The notes under the pieces were generated by a model that was not told the DNA's origin, did no database searches, and saw only the letters and a program-made list of their open reading frames with translations. Positions 7,451-15,547 of a stretch of DNA of 64,000 nucleotides are shown here, piece after piece. The stretch spans positions 56,233 to 120,232 of the forward strand of contig CAZWMT010000015.1 in the NCBI GenBank assembly GCA_964635055.1, read 5' to 3'. The translations under genes and the position numbers were made by a program. Position 1 is the stretch's first letter, and every line of letters begins with the position of its first letter. Source of the stretch: JAEUJM01 sp964635055. Its GTDB lineage: Bacteria > Actinomycetota > Acidimicrobiia > Acidimicrobiales > DATDAH01.

Positions 7451-8836
7451 ATGCACACCGACCAGCCGACGGTCACTGAGGGGCGCATGGTCACGCGCGA
7501 GCTGGCCACGTGGGTGTCCGATCTGCAGCCCGAGGACGTCCCCGACGAGGTGCTCGAGGAAGCGGGCTCGGCGCTCGCCGACTTCCTTGGTGAATGCCTC
7601 TTCGTCGGCGGCACCAAGGCCTGGGGTCAGTCCATCGCCGCCTTCTGTGCGCAGAACGGCGGCGGCCAGCCCGAGGCGACCATCATCGCCACCGGCGAGC
7701 GCACCCTCGCCGCCCGGGCGGCGATGGCCAACGGCACCATGGCCCTGGGATTCGAGTTCGCCGACTTCGGCGCCGGCAGCCGTCCCTATCCCTTCGCGGT
7801 CACGGCCCCACTGGCCGTCGCCGAGTCCCACCACTGCTCGGGCCGCGACCTCGCCGTCGCCATCGTGATCGGGTACGAGGTGATGGGCCGGATCTTCCGG
7901 TCGACCTTCGAGAAGACCATCCCGTTCTACGTCCCCTCCGTCTACGGCACGCTCGGTGGCGCCGCCGGCTGCGCCTGGCTCCTCGCACTGTCCCCGCAGC
8001 ACGCGACCTATGCCCTCGGCCTGGCCGCCGCCTTCACCGGCGGCACCTTCCAGGGGCACGAAGAAGGGGCGTGGCAGCGGTCGCTGAACGGGGGCATGGC
8101 GGGGGAGCGGGCCGTCACCGCCGCCTTGCTGGCGGAGACCGGCTTCGTGGCCACCGAACTCGGCCTCGAAGGCGTCCAAGGATTCGCCGCCAGCTACACG
8201 AACGGACACCTCGATCCCAGTGCGCTCCTCGACGGGCTGGGCGAGTCGTGGATCATCACCGGCCGCTGGGTGAAGCGGTACCCCATGAACACGACGCTGC
8301 ACGCCCCCGTCGATGCGCTGCTGGCTGTGATGGCCGAGCACGACCTCGACCACACCGACATCGAGGAGATCGACGCCGCCTGGCAGCGGGTCGAGCCGTT
8401 CCTCGCCAAGAAGCAGGTGTCGACCGTGGTCAGCGCCCAGGCCAGCCTGCCCTTCGCCCTGGCCGTCGCCGCCGTGCGCGGGAAGGTGGGCGTGGACGAG
8501 TTCACCGACGAGACCGTCGCCGACCCCACGGTCCAGGCGATGGTCGGCCGTACCGCCGTCCATCAGGACCTGGACCTCTACGCCAAGGTCACGAACTCCA
8601 TGCCGGGGCGGGTCACCGTGCGGACCACGGACGGCCGCGAGCTGACCCACGAGGTGCTGTACCCCAAGGGAAACCCCGCCAACCCGCTCACCGAGGACGA
8701 GTTCAAGGCCAAGTTCATGGACATGGCCGAGCGGGTCCTCGGCCACGGCCAGGCCGACGAGCTCTACGGCCACTCCCGAGACCTTCTCTCCGTCGGCGAC
8801 GTCGCCGACCTGACCCCCTTGTTCAGCCCGAGATGA
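7451..8836 (+). CDS. MmgE/PrpD family protein 1
   Basis: A 461-residue MmgE/PrpD protein, the fold of 2-methylcitrate dehydratase, cis-aconitate decarboxylase and related hydro-lyases or isomerases. Typical features are the helical N-terminus (LADFLGECLFVGG), ANGTMALGFEFAD where the family has an H-x-x-D-x-D-D-like region, the G-R-D-L-A-V-A-I-V-I-GYEV helix and K-R-Y-P-M-N-T-T-L-H-A-P. GGAGGGG precedes the ATG. Here FEFADFG replaces the usual HxxDxDD, so its chemistry may differ. It heads a plus-strand run with the aconitase-type hydratase and a second PrpD-like gene. The 198 bp before it show no other gene. Confidence 0.85.
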   Translation: MHTDQPTVTEGRMVTRELATWVSDLQPEDVPDEVLEEAGSALADFLGECLFVGGTKAWGQSIAAFCAQNGGGQPEATIIATGERTLAARAAMANGTMALGFEFADFGAGSRPYPFAVTAPLAVAESHHCSGRDLAVAIVIGYEVMGRIFRSTFEKTIPFYVPSVYGTLGGAAGCAWLLALSPQHATYALGLAAAFTGGTFQGHEEGAWQRSLNGGMAGERAVTAALLAETGFVATELGLEGVQGFAASYTNGHLDPSALLDGLGESWIITGRWVKRYPMNTTLHAPVDALLAVMAEHDLDHTDIEEIDAAWQRVEPFLAKKQVSTVVSAQASLPFALAVAAVRGKVGVDEFTDETVADPTVQAMVGRTAVHQDLDLYAKVTNSMPGRVTVRTTDGRELTHEVLYPKGNPANPLTEDEFKAKFMDMAERVLGHGQADELYGHSRDLLSVGDVADLTPLFSPR

Positions 8837-8879
8837 CCAACCGACGACGACCGGGTCCGAGTGGCCGCCGACCGACCGT

Positions 8880-8927
8880 TTCTGGCTCCCGATTCGATCG
8901 CCACCACGGTCGAATCGGGAGCCAGAA
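8880..8927. repeat. Covarying hairpin repeat, copy 1
   Basis: A perfect inverted repeat with 18-bp arms (TTCTGGCTCCCGATTCGA and its complement) around a 12-nt loop, between MmgE/PrpD 1 and the hydratase large subunit. There is no T-run after it, so it is a poor classical terminator. A second copy at 13838-13885 has the same arm and loop lengths and one compensated base-pair change, which argues that the folded structure matters. Confidence 0.85.
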
Positions 8928-8975
8928 CGACCGCCGTGGGCTCGGCCTCATCACGCAGGACGCAGGAGCCGCCGA

Positions 8976-10211
8976 ATGGGCATGAACGCCATCGAGAAGA
9001 TCCTGGCCAACCACTCCGAACAGGACACGGTCGCCCCCGGCGACGTGGTGATGGTCGACGTCGACGTCACCGTGCAGTTCGACTCCTCGCGAGCGGACAT
9101 CCTGAAGGTGGCGAAGCCCGACAAGCTCGTCCTGCTGCACGATCACGTCGTGCCGGCCCCCACGGTGATGGCGGCCAACCACGCGAAGAAGATGCGCGAG
9201 TTCGTCGAGCGCTTCGACATCGAGCACTACTTCCCGGTGGGCCAGCACGGCATCAGCCACGTGCTCGTCGCCGACCAGGGCTACGCCCTGCCGGGCCAGA
9301 TCCTCGTCAACGCCGACTCGCACACCTGCTCGTCGGGCGCGATGAACTGCCTCGCCCGCGGCATGGGCCCGTCCGAGATGCTCTACATCATCTGCAAGGG
9401 CCAGACCTGGTACCTGGTGGGCGAGACGACGAAGGTCGTGCTCGAAGGCGAACTGCCCGAGCGGGTCTACCCCCGTGACGTCATCCACTACATCCCGGGC
9501 CAGTACGGCGACTTCGCCGGCCGGAACCTCGAGTGGCACGGCGACGGCCTCTCCACCATCGGCATCGACGGGCGGCTGACGATGGCGACCATCTCCGCCG
9601 AGCTCTCCGCAGAGTTCTCGCTCTTCCCCTACGACGACGTCCTCGCCGAGCACCTCGAGGGCCGCAACCAGTGGGCCTTCGAGCCCGCGCACCCCGACGA
9701 CGACGCGACCTACGACACCACCATCACGGTGAACCTGTCCGAGCTCGAGCCCCAGGTGGTCCTCCCCAACAAGGTCGCCTGGAACTCCAAGCCCGCCCGG
9801 GAGGTCGCGGCCGACGGCATCAAGGTCGACCAGGCCTTCATCGGGTCGTGCGCAAACGGTCGCCTCAGCGACTTCGCCATCGCCGCCGAGATCATGGAGG
9901 GCCGCCAGGTCACACCCGGCACCCGCATGATCGTGACGCCCGGTAGCCAGGACATCCTGGGCAAGGCCATCAAGGCCGGTTACGTGTCGACCCTGATGGA
10001 CGCCGGCGCGGTCGTCACCAGCTCCACCTGCGGCGCCTGCTACGGCGGCCACATGGGCCTGCTGGCCGACGGCGAGGTGTGCATCACGGCCTCGACCCGC
10101 AACTTCCAGGGGCGGATGGGTAGCCCCAAGGCGAGCGTCTACATGGGCTCGCCCGCCACCGTGGCCGCCTCCGCCATCACCGGCGTGATCACCGATCCGA
10201 GGGACCTCTGA
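8976..10211 (+). CDS. Aconitase/isopropylmalate-isomerase-type hydratase, large subunit
   Basis: A LeuC/homoaconitase-type 4Fe-4S dehydratase of 411 residues. The cluster cysteines are seen in DSHTCSSGAMN, GSCANGRLSDF and TCGACYGG. This short form pairs with a separate LeuD-like subunit, encoded immediately downstream with a TGATG overlap. CAGGAG lies 9 nt before the ATG; an alternative ATG is two codons on. Known relatives act on isopropylmalate, homocitrate, methylcitrate or 2,3-dimethylmalate-type hydroxy-di/tricarboxylates. The flanking MmgE/PrpD genes point to a catabolic C-C-bond or hydration step rather than leucine synthesis. Confidence 0.9.
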   Translation: MGMNAIEKILANHSEQDTVAPGDVVMVDVDVTVQFDSSRADILKVAKPDKLVLLHDHVVPAPTVMAANHAKKMREFVERFDIEHYFPVGQHGISHVLVADQGYALPGQILVNADSHTCSSGAMNCLARGMGPSEMLYIICKGQTWYLVGETTKVVLEGELPERVYPRDVIHYIPGQYGDFAGRNLEWHGDGLSTIGIDGRLTMATISAELSAEFSLFPYDDVLAEHLEGRNQWAFEPAHPDDDATYDTTITVNLSELEPQVVLPNKVAWNSKPAREVAADGIKVDQAFIGSCANGRLSDFAIAAEIMEGRQVTPGTRMIVTPGSQDILGKAIKAGYVSTLMDAGAVVTSSTCGACYGGHMGLLADGEVCITASTRNFQGRMGSPKASVYMGSPATVAASAITGVITDPRDL

Positions 10212-10759
10212 TGGCGGCCGCTGGTAGGACGTTCACCGGGAAGGTGTGGATCTTCGGCGACGACATCAACACCGACCTCGTCATCCCCAACTTCGCCGTG
10301 CTCTTCCCCCTCGAGGAACAGCTCGAGCACTGCTTCTCGGCCAACCGGCCCGGGTGGGTGGACGAGGTGCAGGCCGGCGACGTGCTCGTCGTGGGCCGGA
10401 ACTTCGGGGTCGGCTCGGCCCGCAACATCGGGGCGGTCTTCGAGGCGCTCGGCATCGCCGGCGTCGTCGCCGAGTCGTTCAACGGTCTGGGCCTGCGCAA
10501 CTGCATCAACGCCGGCCTGCCCTCACTGCAATGCGCCGGCGTGACCGAGCTCTTCGCCGAGGGCGATGTGGCCGACGTCGACTGGACCACCGGCGTCGTG
10601 CGCAACACCACCACCGGCGCCACCGGACAGGGCGCCCCCATCCCGCCGCAGCTCCAAGACATCATCCTCGGCGGCGGCGTCGAGGGGGTGCTCCGCACCG
10701 AGGGCTACCTCGCCCCGCTGCCCGAGGTGGCCGTCACCGTCCCGGGCCGATCCGCATGA
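10211..10759 (+). CDS. Aconitase/isopropylmalate-isomerase-type hydratase, small subunit
   Basis: A LeuD-like swivelling domain of 182 residues that completes the active site of the large subunit. The signature is F-G-D-D-I-N-T-D (residues 15-22), followed by NFGVGSARNIGAVFEALGI, which corresponds to the family's G-x-G-S-S-R-E region, and RNCINAGLPSL. It shares one base with the large-subunit stop and overlaps the next start by 4 bp (ATGA), so the three genes are translationally coupled. Confidence 0.9.
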   Translation: MAAAGRTFTGKVWIFGDDINTDLVIPNFAVLFPLEEQLEHCFSANRPGWVDEVQAGDVLVVGRNFGVGSARNIGAVFEALGIAGVVAESFNGLGLRNCINAGLPSLQCAGVTELFAEGDVADVDWTTGVVRNTTTGATGQGAPIPPQLQDIILGGGVEGVLRTEGYLAPLPEVAVTVPGRSA

Positions 10760-12138
10760 GCAGCTCATCCGCCGGCGCCGGCGGCCAGCGTTCCGTCACC
10801 GAGCAGATCGCCGCCTGGGTCGTCGACGTCGACGGCGCCGACGTTCCGACCCTCGGCATCGAGCGGGTGCGCAACCTCGTGCTCGACTCGCTCGGCAACC
10901 AGTTCGCGGGCATGGCCGTGTCCACCGGACGGCTGCTCAGTGAGTGGGTCCGGGCCCAAGGCGGCACGCCGACGTGCACCCTCACCGCCCAGGACTTCAA
11001 GACGACGCCGGCCTACGCCACGCTCGTCAACGGCGCCGCCTCGCACTCCCTCGAGAACGACGACATCGCCACCTTCTCCAGCCACCCGAACAGCCCCCTC
11101 ACGGCGGCGTCGCTCGCGCTGGGAGAGAAGCTCGGCGCCTCCGGCCACGACGTCGCGGTCGCCTGGATGATCGGGTGGGAGGTCACCGCCCAGACCATGA
11201 AGGTGTGCCTCGGTCCCCGGGGCAACGAGCTCATCAACCGGGGGTGGTTCAACCAGGGCTTCCAGGAGACCCTCGGCGTCGCCGCCCTGGCCGCCCGTCT
11301 CCTCGGGCTCGACCTCGACCAGACCCGCATGGCGCTGGGCCACGCCGCCTCGGCCATGGGCGGGCTGATGAAGAACCGGGGCACCGACACCAAGGGGTTC
11401 ACCGCGGGCAGTGCGGCCATGCACGGCGTCGTGGCCGCCGAACTGGCCGCCGCCGGCTTCACCGCCGACCGCGACATCCTCGACGGAGAGATCGGCGTTG
11501 CTCGGCTGCTCGGCCTCGAGCAGGGCGACCCCCAGCGCATGCTCGACGGGCTGGGGTCGTGGGACCTCGTCACCCGCGGCTCGACCATCCGGCTCTTCGC
11601 CTGCTGCGGCGCTTCGCACTGGAGCATGGACGCCCTGCAGCGGATCGTGCGGGACCAGCCGATCGACCCAGAGGACGTCGAGTCCATCGAGGTCGAGATC
11701 CCCGAGTTCCTCACCGACATGGTGCCCATCCACGAGCCCGTCACCGGCCTCCAGGGGAAGTACAGCCTCGAGTACTGCCTCGCCACCATCGCCCTCGACG
11801 GTCGGGCCGGGGTGTCGCAGTACACCGACGACGCCGTGCGGCGGCCGGAGGCCCAGGCGCTGATGGAGCGGGTCACCACAGTCCCCATGACCGACGGCGC
11901 GTACCAGAGCCGGGTGGTGCTGACCCTGCGCAACGGCGAGCAGCACGAGGTGACGAGCAACCGCTCCCACGGCAACCCCGCCGACCCCCTCACCCAGGAG
12001 GAGATCGTGGCCAAGTTCGACGAGTGCGCCGCTTCGGCGCCGGCCGCCCAGCGCGCCCGGGTGGTCGACCTGTGCAGCCGCCTCGAGGCCCTCGCCGATG
12101 TCGGGGAGCTGGCCGAGGCCATCGGGGCGGTGCGCTGA
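10756..12138 (+). CDS. MmgE/PrpD family protein 2
   Basis: A 460-residue MmgE/PrpD protein with canonical landmarks: LVLDSLGNQFAGMAVSTGR at the N-terminus, NGAASHSLENDDIA (the family's H-x-x-x-x-D-D region), G-H-D-V-A-V-A-W-M-IGWEV and CGASHWSMDALQRI. It retains the acidic/His segment that MmgE/PrpD 1 lacks, so the two proteins are not simple duplicates. The ATGA overlap with the hydratase small subunit implies joint expression and probably consecutive steps. Confidence 0.85.
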   Translation: MSSSSAGAGGQRSVTEQIAAWVVDVDGADVPTLGIERVRNLVLDSLGNQFAGMAVSTGRLLSEWVRAQGGTPTCTLTAQDFKTTPAYATLVNGAASHSLENDDIATFSSHPNSPLTAASLALGEKLGASGHDVAVAWMIGWEVTAQTMKVCLGPRGNELINRGWFNQGFQETLGVAALAARLLGLDLDQTRMALGHAASAMGGLMKNRGTDTKGFTAGSAAMHGVVAAELAAAGFTADRDILDGEIGVARLLGLEQGDPQRMLDGLGSWDLVTRGSTIRLFACCGASHWSMDALQRIVRDQPIDPEDVESIEVEIPEFLTDMVPIHEPVTGLQGKYSLEYCLATIALDGRAGVSQYTDDAVRRPEAQALMERVTTVPMTDGAYQSRVVLTLRNGEQHEVTSNRSHGNPADPLTQEEIVAKFDECAASAPAAQRARVVDLCSRLEALADVGELAEAIGAVR

Positions 12139-13802
12139 TGGCGTACGACCTGGTCATCCGTGGCGGTCGCATCGTCGACGGCACGGGGGCGCCGGCCTAC
12201 GACGGTGACGTCGCCATCGCCGGCGGGAAGATCGCCGCGCTGGGCGACACCGGCGATGCCGCGGCCGCCCGCACCATCGACGCCGCCGCCCACGTCGTGG
12301 CGCCCGGGTTCATCGACGCCCACACCCACTACGACGCCCAGCTCCTCTGGGACCCCTCCGCCAACCCGTCGACCGCCCACGGCATCACCACCGTCCTGCT
12401 GGGCAACTGCGGCTACACGCTGGCGCCGGTCCGGGCCGCCGACCAGGACTACCTGATGGGGCTCTTCGCCGCCGCCGAGGAGATCCCCAAGAGGGCGCTG
12501 CAGCAGTTCGCCCCGTTCGGGTGGGAGACCTTCGGCGAGTTCCTCGACTCGATGGCGGGCCGGGTGGGGATCAACGTCCTGACCCAGGTCGGTCACAGCG
12601 CCGTGCGCCGCTTCGTCATGGGTGACGCCGCCCTCGAGCGGGCCGCCACCGACGACGAGATCGCCGAGATGGTCGCCATCGTCGAGGCGGCGATGGACGC
12701 CGGCGCGGCCGGCATCAGCAGCAGCCAGGCGCCCCACCAACGCGGGGAGCTGGGCGAGCACATCCCCTCGTTCTTCGCCGAGCGGCCCGAGGTGGACGCC
12801 CTCGCGGAGGCGGTGCGCCGCAAGGGCAAGCGCCTGCTCTCGATCAACCCCGCCTCGAAGCGCAGCGGCATCACCGCGGAGGACCAGGCGCTCCTGGCCG
12901 ACCTGGCCGAGCGCTCCGGCGCGGTCGTGTCGTGGAACGACTTCGGCATGGGCACACCAGACGGCGACGCGATGCTCGAGTTCATGGAGGCCGAGCTCGA
13001 GCGCGGCCACGAGATCTACGCCGTCGCCCGCTGCCAGCGCCCCGAGACCCGCTTCACCCTCAAGAAGCTGTCGGCGGTGTTCGCCACCTCCGAGCCGTGG
13101 GTCGACCTGTCCCGCATGGATCCGGACGAGAAGCTCGCCGCCCTCGCCGACCCCGAGTGGCGGGACCGTCTCGGCGAGTTCTGGGGCACGGCCAAGTTCA
13201 TGGTCAATGCCTCGGTCGAGAAGGGCGCCACCGCCGAGACCCAGGCGCTCGAGGGTCGCCTGCTCGTCGACATCGCCGAGGAGCGGGGCGTGACCCCCTC
13301 CGAGGTGATGTTCGACACCGCCATCGCCGACGGGCTCGAGACCTACTTCCGAATCGCCGGCCCGGTCGACATGGACGAGTCCCGGCTGGAGCGCATCCTC
13401 AAGAGTCCGGCCACCCTCGTGGGCATCTCCGACGGCGGCGCCCACCTCCAGACCTTCGCCGGCGGCGACTACACCTCCTACTTCCTGGCCCACTGGGTGC
13501 GAGAGAAGCGCGCCTTCACGCTGGAAGAGGGTGTGGCCGCGCTGAGCTCGCGCGTCGCCGAGTTCCTCGGGCTCACGGACCGGGGCACGCTCGAGGTCGG
13601 CCAGGCCGCCGACGTGGTGGTCTTCGACCCCGACACCGTCGAGCCCCTCGCCCTCCAGACGCTGGACGACATCCCCGGCGGCGGCACCCGCATGACCAAG
13701 AACGCCCGGGGCATCCCGTGGGTGCTGGTCAACGGCGAGCCCGTGGTCGAGTCCGGCGAGGCCACCGCCGCCGTCCCCGGCACGGTCCTCGGTCGGGACT
13801 GA
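12138..13802 (+). CDS. N-acyl-D-amino-acid deacylase-like amidohydrolase
   Basis: A 554-residue amidohydrolase of the D-aminoacylase/dihydroorotase superfamily. The N-terminal beta-sandwich (YDLVIRGGRIVDGTGAPAY) leads to FIDAHTHYDAQL, the metal-binding HxH motif. The NCGYTLAPV segment, the second metal-site region and SDGGAHLQTFAGGDYTSYFL at the C-terminus are typical. The family hydrolyses amide or cyclic amide bonds; many proteins so named in catabolic clusters have unknown substrates. It overlaps the previous stop by one base. A hairpin repeat follows it. Confidence 0.85.
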   Translation: MAYDLVIRGGRIVDGTGAPAYDGDVAIAGGKIAALGDTGDAAAARTIDAAAHVVAPGFIDAHTHYDAQLLWDPSANPSTAHGITTVLLGNCGYTLAPVRAADQDYLMGLFAAAEEIPKRALQQFAPFGWETFGEFLDSMAGRVGINVLTQVGHSAVRRFVMGDAALERAATDDEIAEMVAIVEAAMDAGAAGISSSQAPHQRGELGEHIPSFFAERPEVDALAEAVRRKGKRLLSINPASKRSGITAEDQALLADLAERSGAVVSWNDFGMGTPDGDAMLEFMEAELERGHEIYAVARCQRPETRFTLKKLSAVFATSEPWVDLSRMDPDEKLAALADPEWRDRLGEFWGTAKFMVNASVEKGATAETQALEGRLLVDIAEERGVTPSEVMFDTAIADGLETYFRIAGPVDMDESRLERILKSPATLVGISDGGAHLQTFAGGDYTSYFLAHWVREKRAFTLEEGVAALSSRVAEFLGLTDRGTLEVGQAADVVVFDPDTVEPLALQTLDDIPGGGTRMTKNARGIPWVLVNGEPVVESGEATAAVPGTVLGRD

Positions 13803-13837
13803 GGGCCGACCGTGACCCCGCCCGCGGTCCTCCGTCG

Positions 13838-13885
13838 TTCTGGCTCCCGTTTCGATCGCCCGAGCGGTCGAAACGGGAGCCAGAA
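13838..13885. repeat. Covarying hairpin repeat, copy 2
   Basis: 18-bp perfect arms (TTCTGGCTCCCGTTTCGA and its complement) with a 12-nt loop, between the deacylase and the OB-fold/thiolase gene. It differs from copy 1 by one base in each arm (A to T on the left and the matching T to A on the right), keeping the pairing. The loop begins TCGCC in both copies. No T-run follows. Confidence 0.85.
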
Positions 13886-13903
13886 CGGATCGGTTCGAGG
13901 CTG

Positions 13904-15547
13904 ATGGCGCGGACGCTGCCGGTCCTGCGGGACTGGAACCGCTCCTTCTGGACCTCGGGGGAGGACGGGCGCCTTCGCTTCCAGAGCTGCGAGCAGTGCG
14001 ACCGCCTCCAGCACCCGCCGGCGCCGGTGTGCCGGTCGTGCGGCGGCGACGACCTCGCCCCACGGGCGGTGTCGGGCCGGGCGGTCGTGCAGGGGCACAC
14101 CACGAACCTGCAGCCGTGGTCAGCAGACCAGCGCGACCCCTACGTCGTCGCGGTGGTCGCCATCGAGGAGGACCCCCGCGTCCGGCTCACCACGAACCTG
14201 GTGCACTGCGCGCCCGAGGCGGTCGAGGTGGGCCTGCCCGTCCGCGTCGTGTTCGACCACGTCGAGGACGTCTGGGTGCCCGACTTCGAGCCGAGCGGCG
14301 AGCCGGTCGAGCCGCTGGTGGACGACGAGCGGGAGATCGAGCGCATCCGCTCGGTCCGGCCGATGGTCGGCACCGACAACTTCGAGGACCGGGTGGCGCT
14401 CACGGGCATCGGGCGCTCCGAGATCGGGCGGAAGCTCATGCGGGCGCCGCTGTCCCTCACGGTCGACGCTGTCCGAGCCGCGGTCGCCGACGCCGGCCTG
14501 ACCATGGACGACATCGACGGCCTGTCCACCTACCCCGGCACGCCGGCCGAGGGTGGCTACGCCGAGGGCGGCGTCGGCGCGCTCGAGGCCGTGCTCGGCA
14601 TCCGCCCGACCTGGCACAACGGTGGCCAGGAGGTGCCGGGCGCGACCGGTTCGCTCATCGCCGCCATGCTGGCGGTGGCCAGTGGCCTGTGCCGCCACGT
14701 GGTCTGCTTCCGCACCGTGTGGCAGTCGAGCTTCGGCGCGCTCGCCAAGCGGGGCGAGGTGGCCGGCGCCGGACCGCAGCGGGCGTCGGGGATGACCGAG
14801 TACCAGGCGCCGTTCGGGGCGCAGGCGGTCCACGCCGTCGCGATGGCGGCGTCGCAGCACATGGCCCGGTACGGCACCACCCGCGAGACCCTCGGCTGGA
14901 TCGCCCTCAACGCCCGCGCCAACGCCGCCCTCGACCCGACCGCGCTCTACCGCGACCTGCTGACCATGGACCAGTACCTCGACGCCCGGCCCATCTCGAC
15001 GCCGTTCGGTCTGTTCGACTGCGACGCCCTCTGCGACGGCGCCGTGGCCGTGGTCGTGTCGGCCGTCGACGCCGCCGCCGACGCGCCGCACCCCGTCTAC
15101 GTCGAGGCCACGGGCTCTCAGATCACCGAGCGGATGGAGTGGGACCAGGGCGTGCTCAGCCACGAGCCCCACGTCCTCGGCCCCGCCGCCCACGTCTGGA
15201 CCCGTACCACGCTGCGTCCCGAGGACATCACCGTGGCCGAGCTCTTCGACGGCTTCAGCTTCAACTGCCTGTCCTGGATCGAGGCCCTCGGCTTCTGCGA
15301 GGTGGGCGAGGCGAAGGAGTTCCTCGACGGCGGCAAGAACATCGCCCTCGACGGCCTGCTCCCGGTCAACACCCACGGCGGGCAGCTCTCGCACGGCCGC
15401 ACCCACGGCATGGGCCTCGTCCACGAGGCCGTCACCCAGCTGCGGGGCGCCGGCGGCGACCGCCAGGTCGCCGACGCCACCACCGCCATCGTCACCAGCG
15501 GCGGCCTCACCCCCGGCAGCGTCCTGCTCCTCAGGAGGGACCCATGA
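13904..15547 (+). CDS. Fused DUF35 OB-fold/zinc-ribbon and thiolase-like protein
   Basis: A 547-residue fusion. Residues about 1-135 form a DUF35 module with a rubredoxin-like zinc ribbon (CEQC and CRSC, spaced about 12 residues) and an OB-fold (VVAVVAIEEDPRVRLTTNL). Residues about 160-547 resemble lipid-transfer/thiolase proteins (VALTGIGRSEIGRKLMR, TVDAVRAAVADAGL, PVNTHGGQLSHGRTHGMG). In steroid side-chain degradation such thiolase-like and DUF35 proteins are separate partners (Ltp2 and ChsH2) that form an aldolase. A retro-aldol or thiolytic C-C cleavage of a CoA ester is therefore plausible. The GHG(R)THG-type His is present; the substrate is unknown. Confidence 0.82.
   Translation: MARTLPVLRDWNRSFWTSGEDGRLRFQSCEQCDRLQHPPAPVCRSCGGDDLAPRAVSGRAVVQGHTTNLQPWSADQRDPYVVAVVAIEEDPRVRLTTNLVHCAPEAVEVGLPVRVVFDHVEDVWVPDFEPSGEPVEPLVDDEREIERIRSVRPMVGTDNFEDRVALTGIGRSEIGRKLMRAPLSLTVDAVRAAVADAGLTMDDIDGLSTYPGTPAEGGYAEGGVGALEAVLGIRPTWHNGGQEVPGATGSLIAAMLAVASGLCRHVVCFRTVWQSSFGALAKRGEVAGAGPQRASGMTEYQAPFGAQAVHAVAMAASQHMARYGTTRETLGWIALNARANAALDPTALYRDLLTMDQYLDARPISTPFGLFDCDALCDGAVAVVVSAVDAAADAPHPVYVEATGSQITERMEWDQGVLSHEPHVLGPAAHVWTRTTLRPEDITVAELFDGFSFNCLSWIEALGFCEVGEAKEFLDGGKNIALDGLLPVNTHGGQLSHGRTHGMGLVHEAVTQLRGAGGDRQVADATTAIVTSGGLTPGSVLLLRRDP

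Noticed and set aside
7433..8773. A 446-codon minus-strand frame over MmgE/PrpD 1
   Set aside because: It is the antisense of a clear MmgE/PrpD protein, rich in Gly/Val/Glu/His with no family motif.
8880..8927. Hairpin read as an intrinsic terminator
   Set aside because: There is no T-run on either side and the next gene appears to belong to the same unit, so termination is not supported; it is kept as a repeat.
11013..14063. A 1016-codon open frame on the minus strand
   Set aside because: It runs antisense across three well-supported plus-strand genes; its composition (Gly, Arg, Asp, Val runs) is the usual shadow of GC-rich coding DNA and no domain is recognisable.
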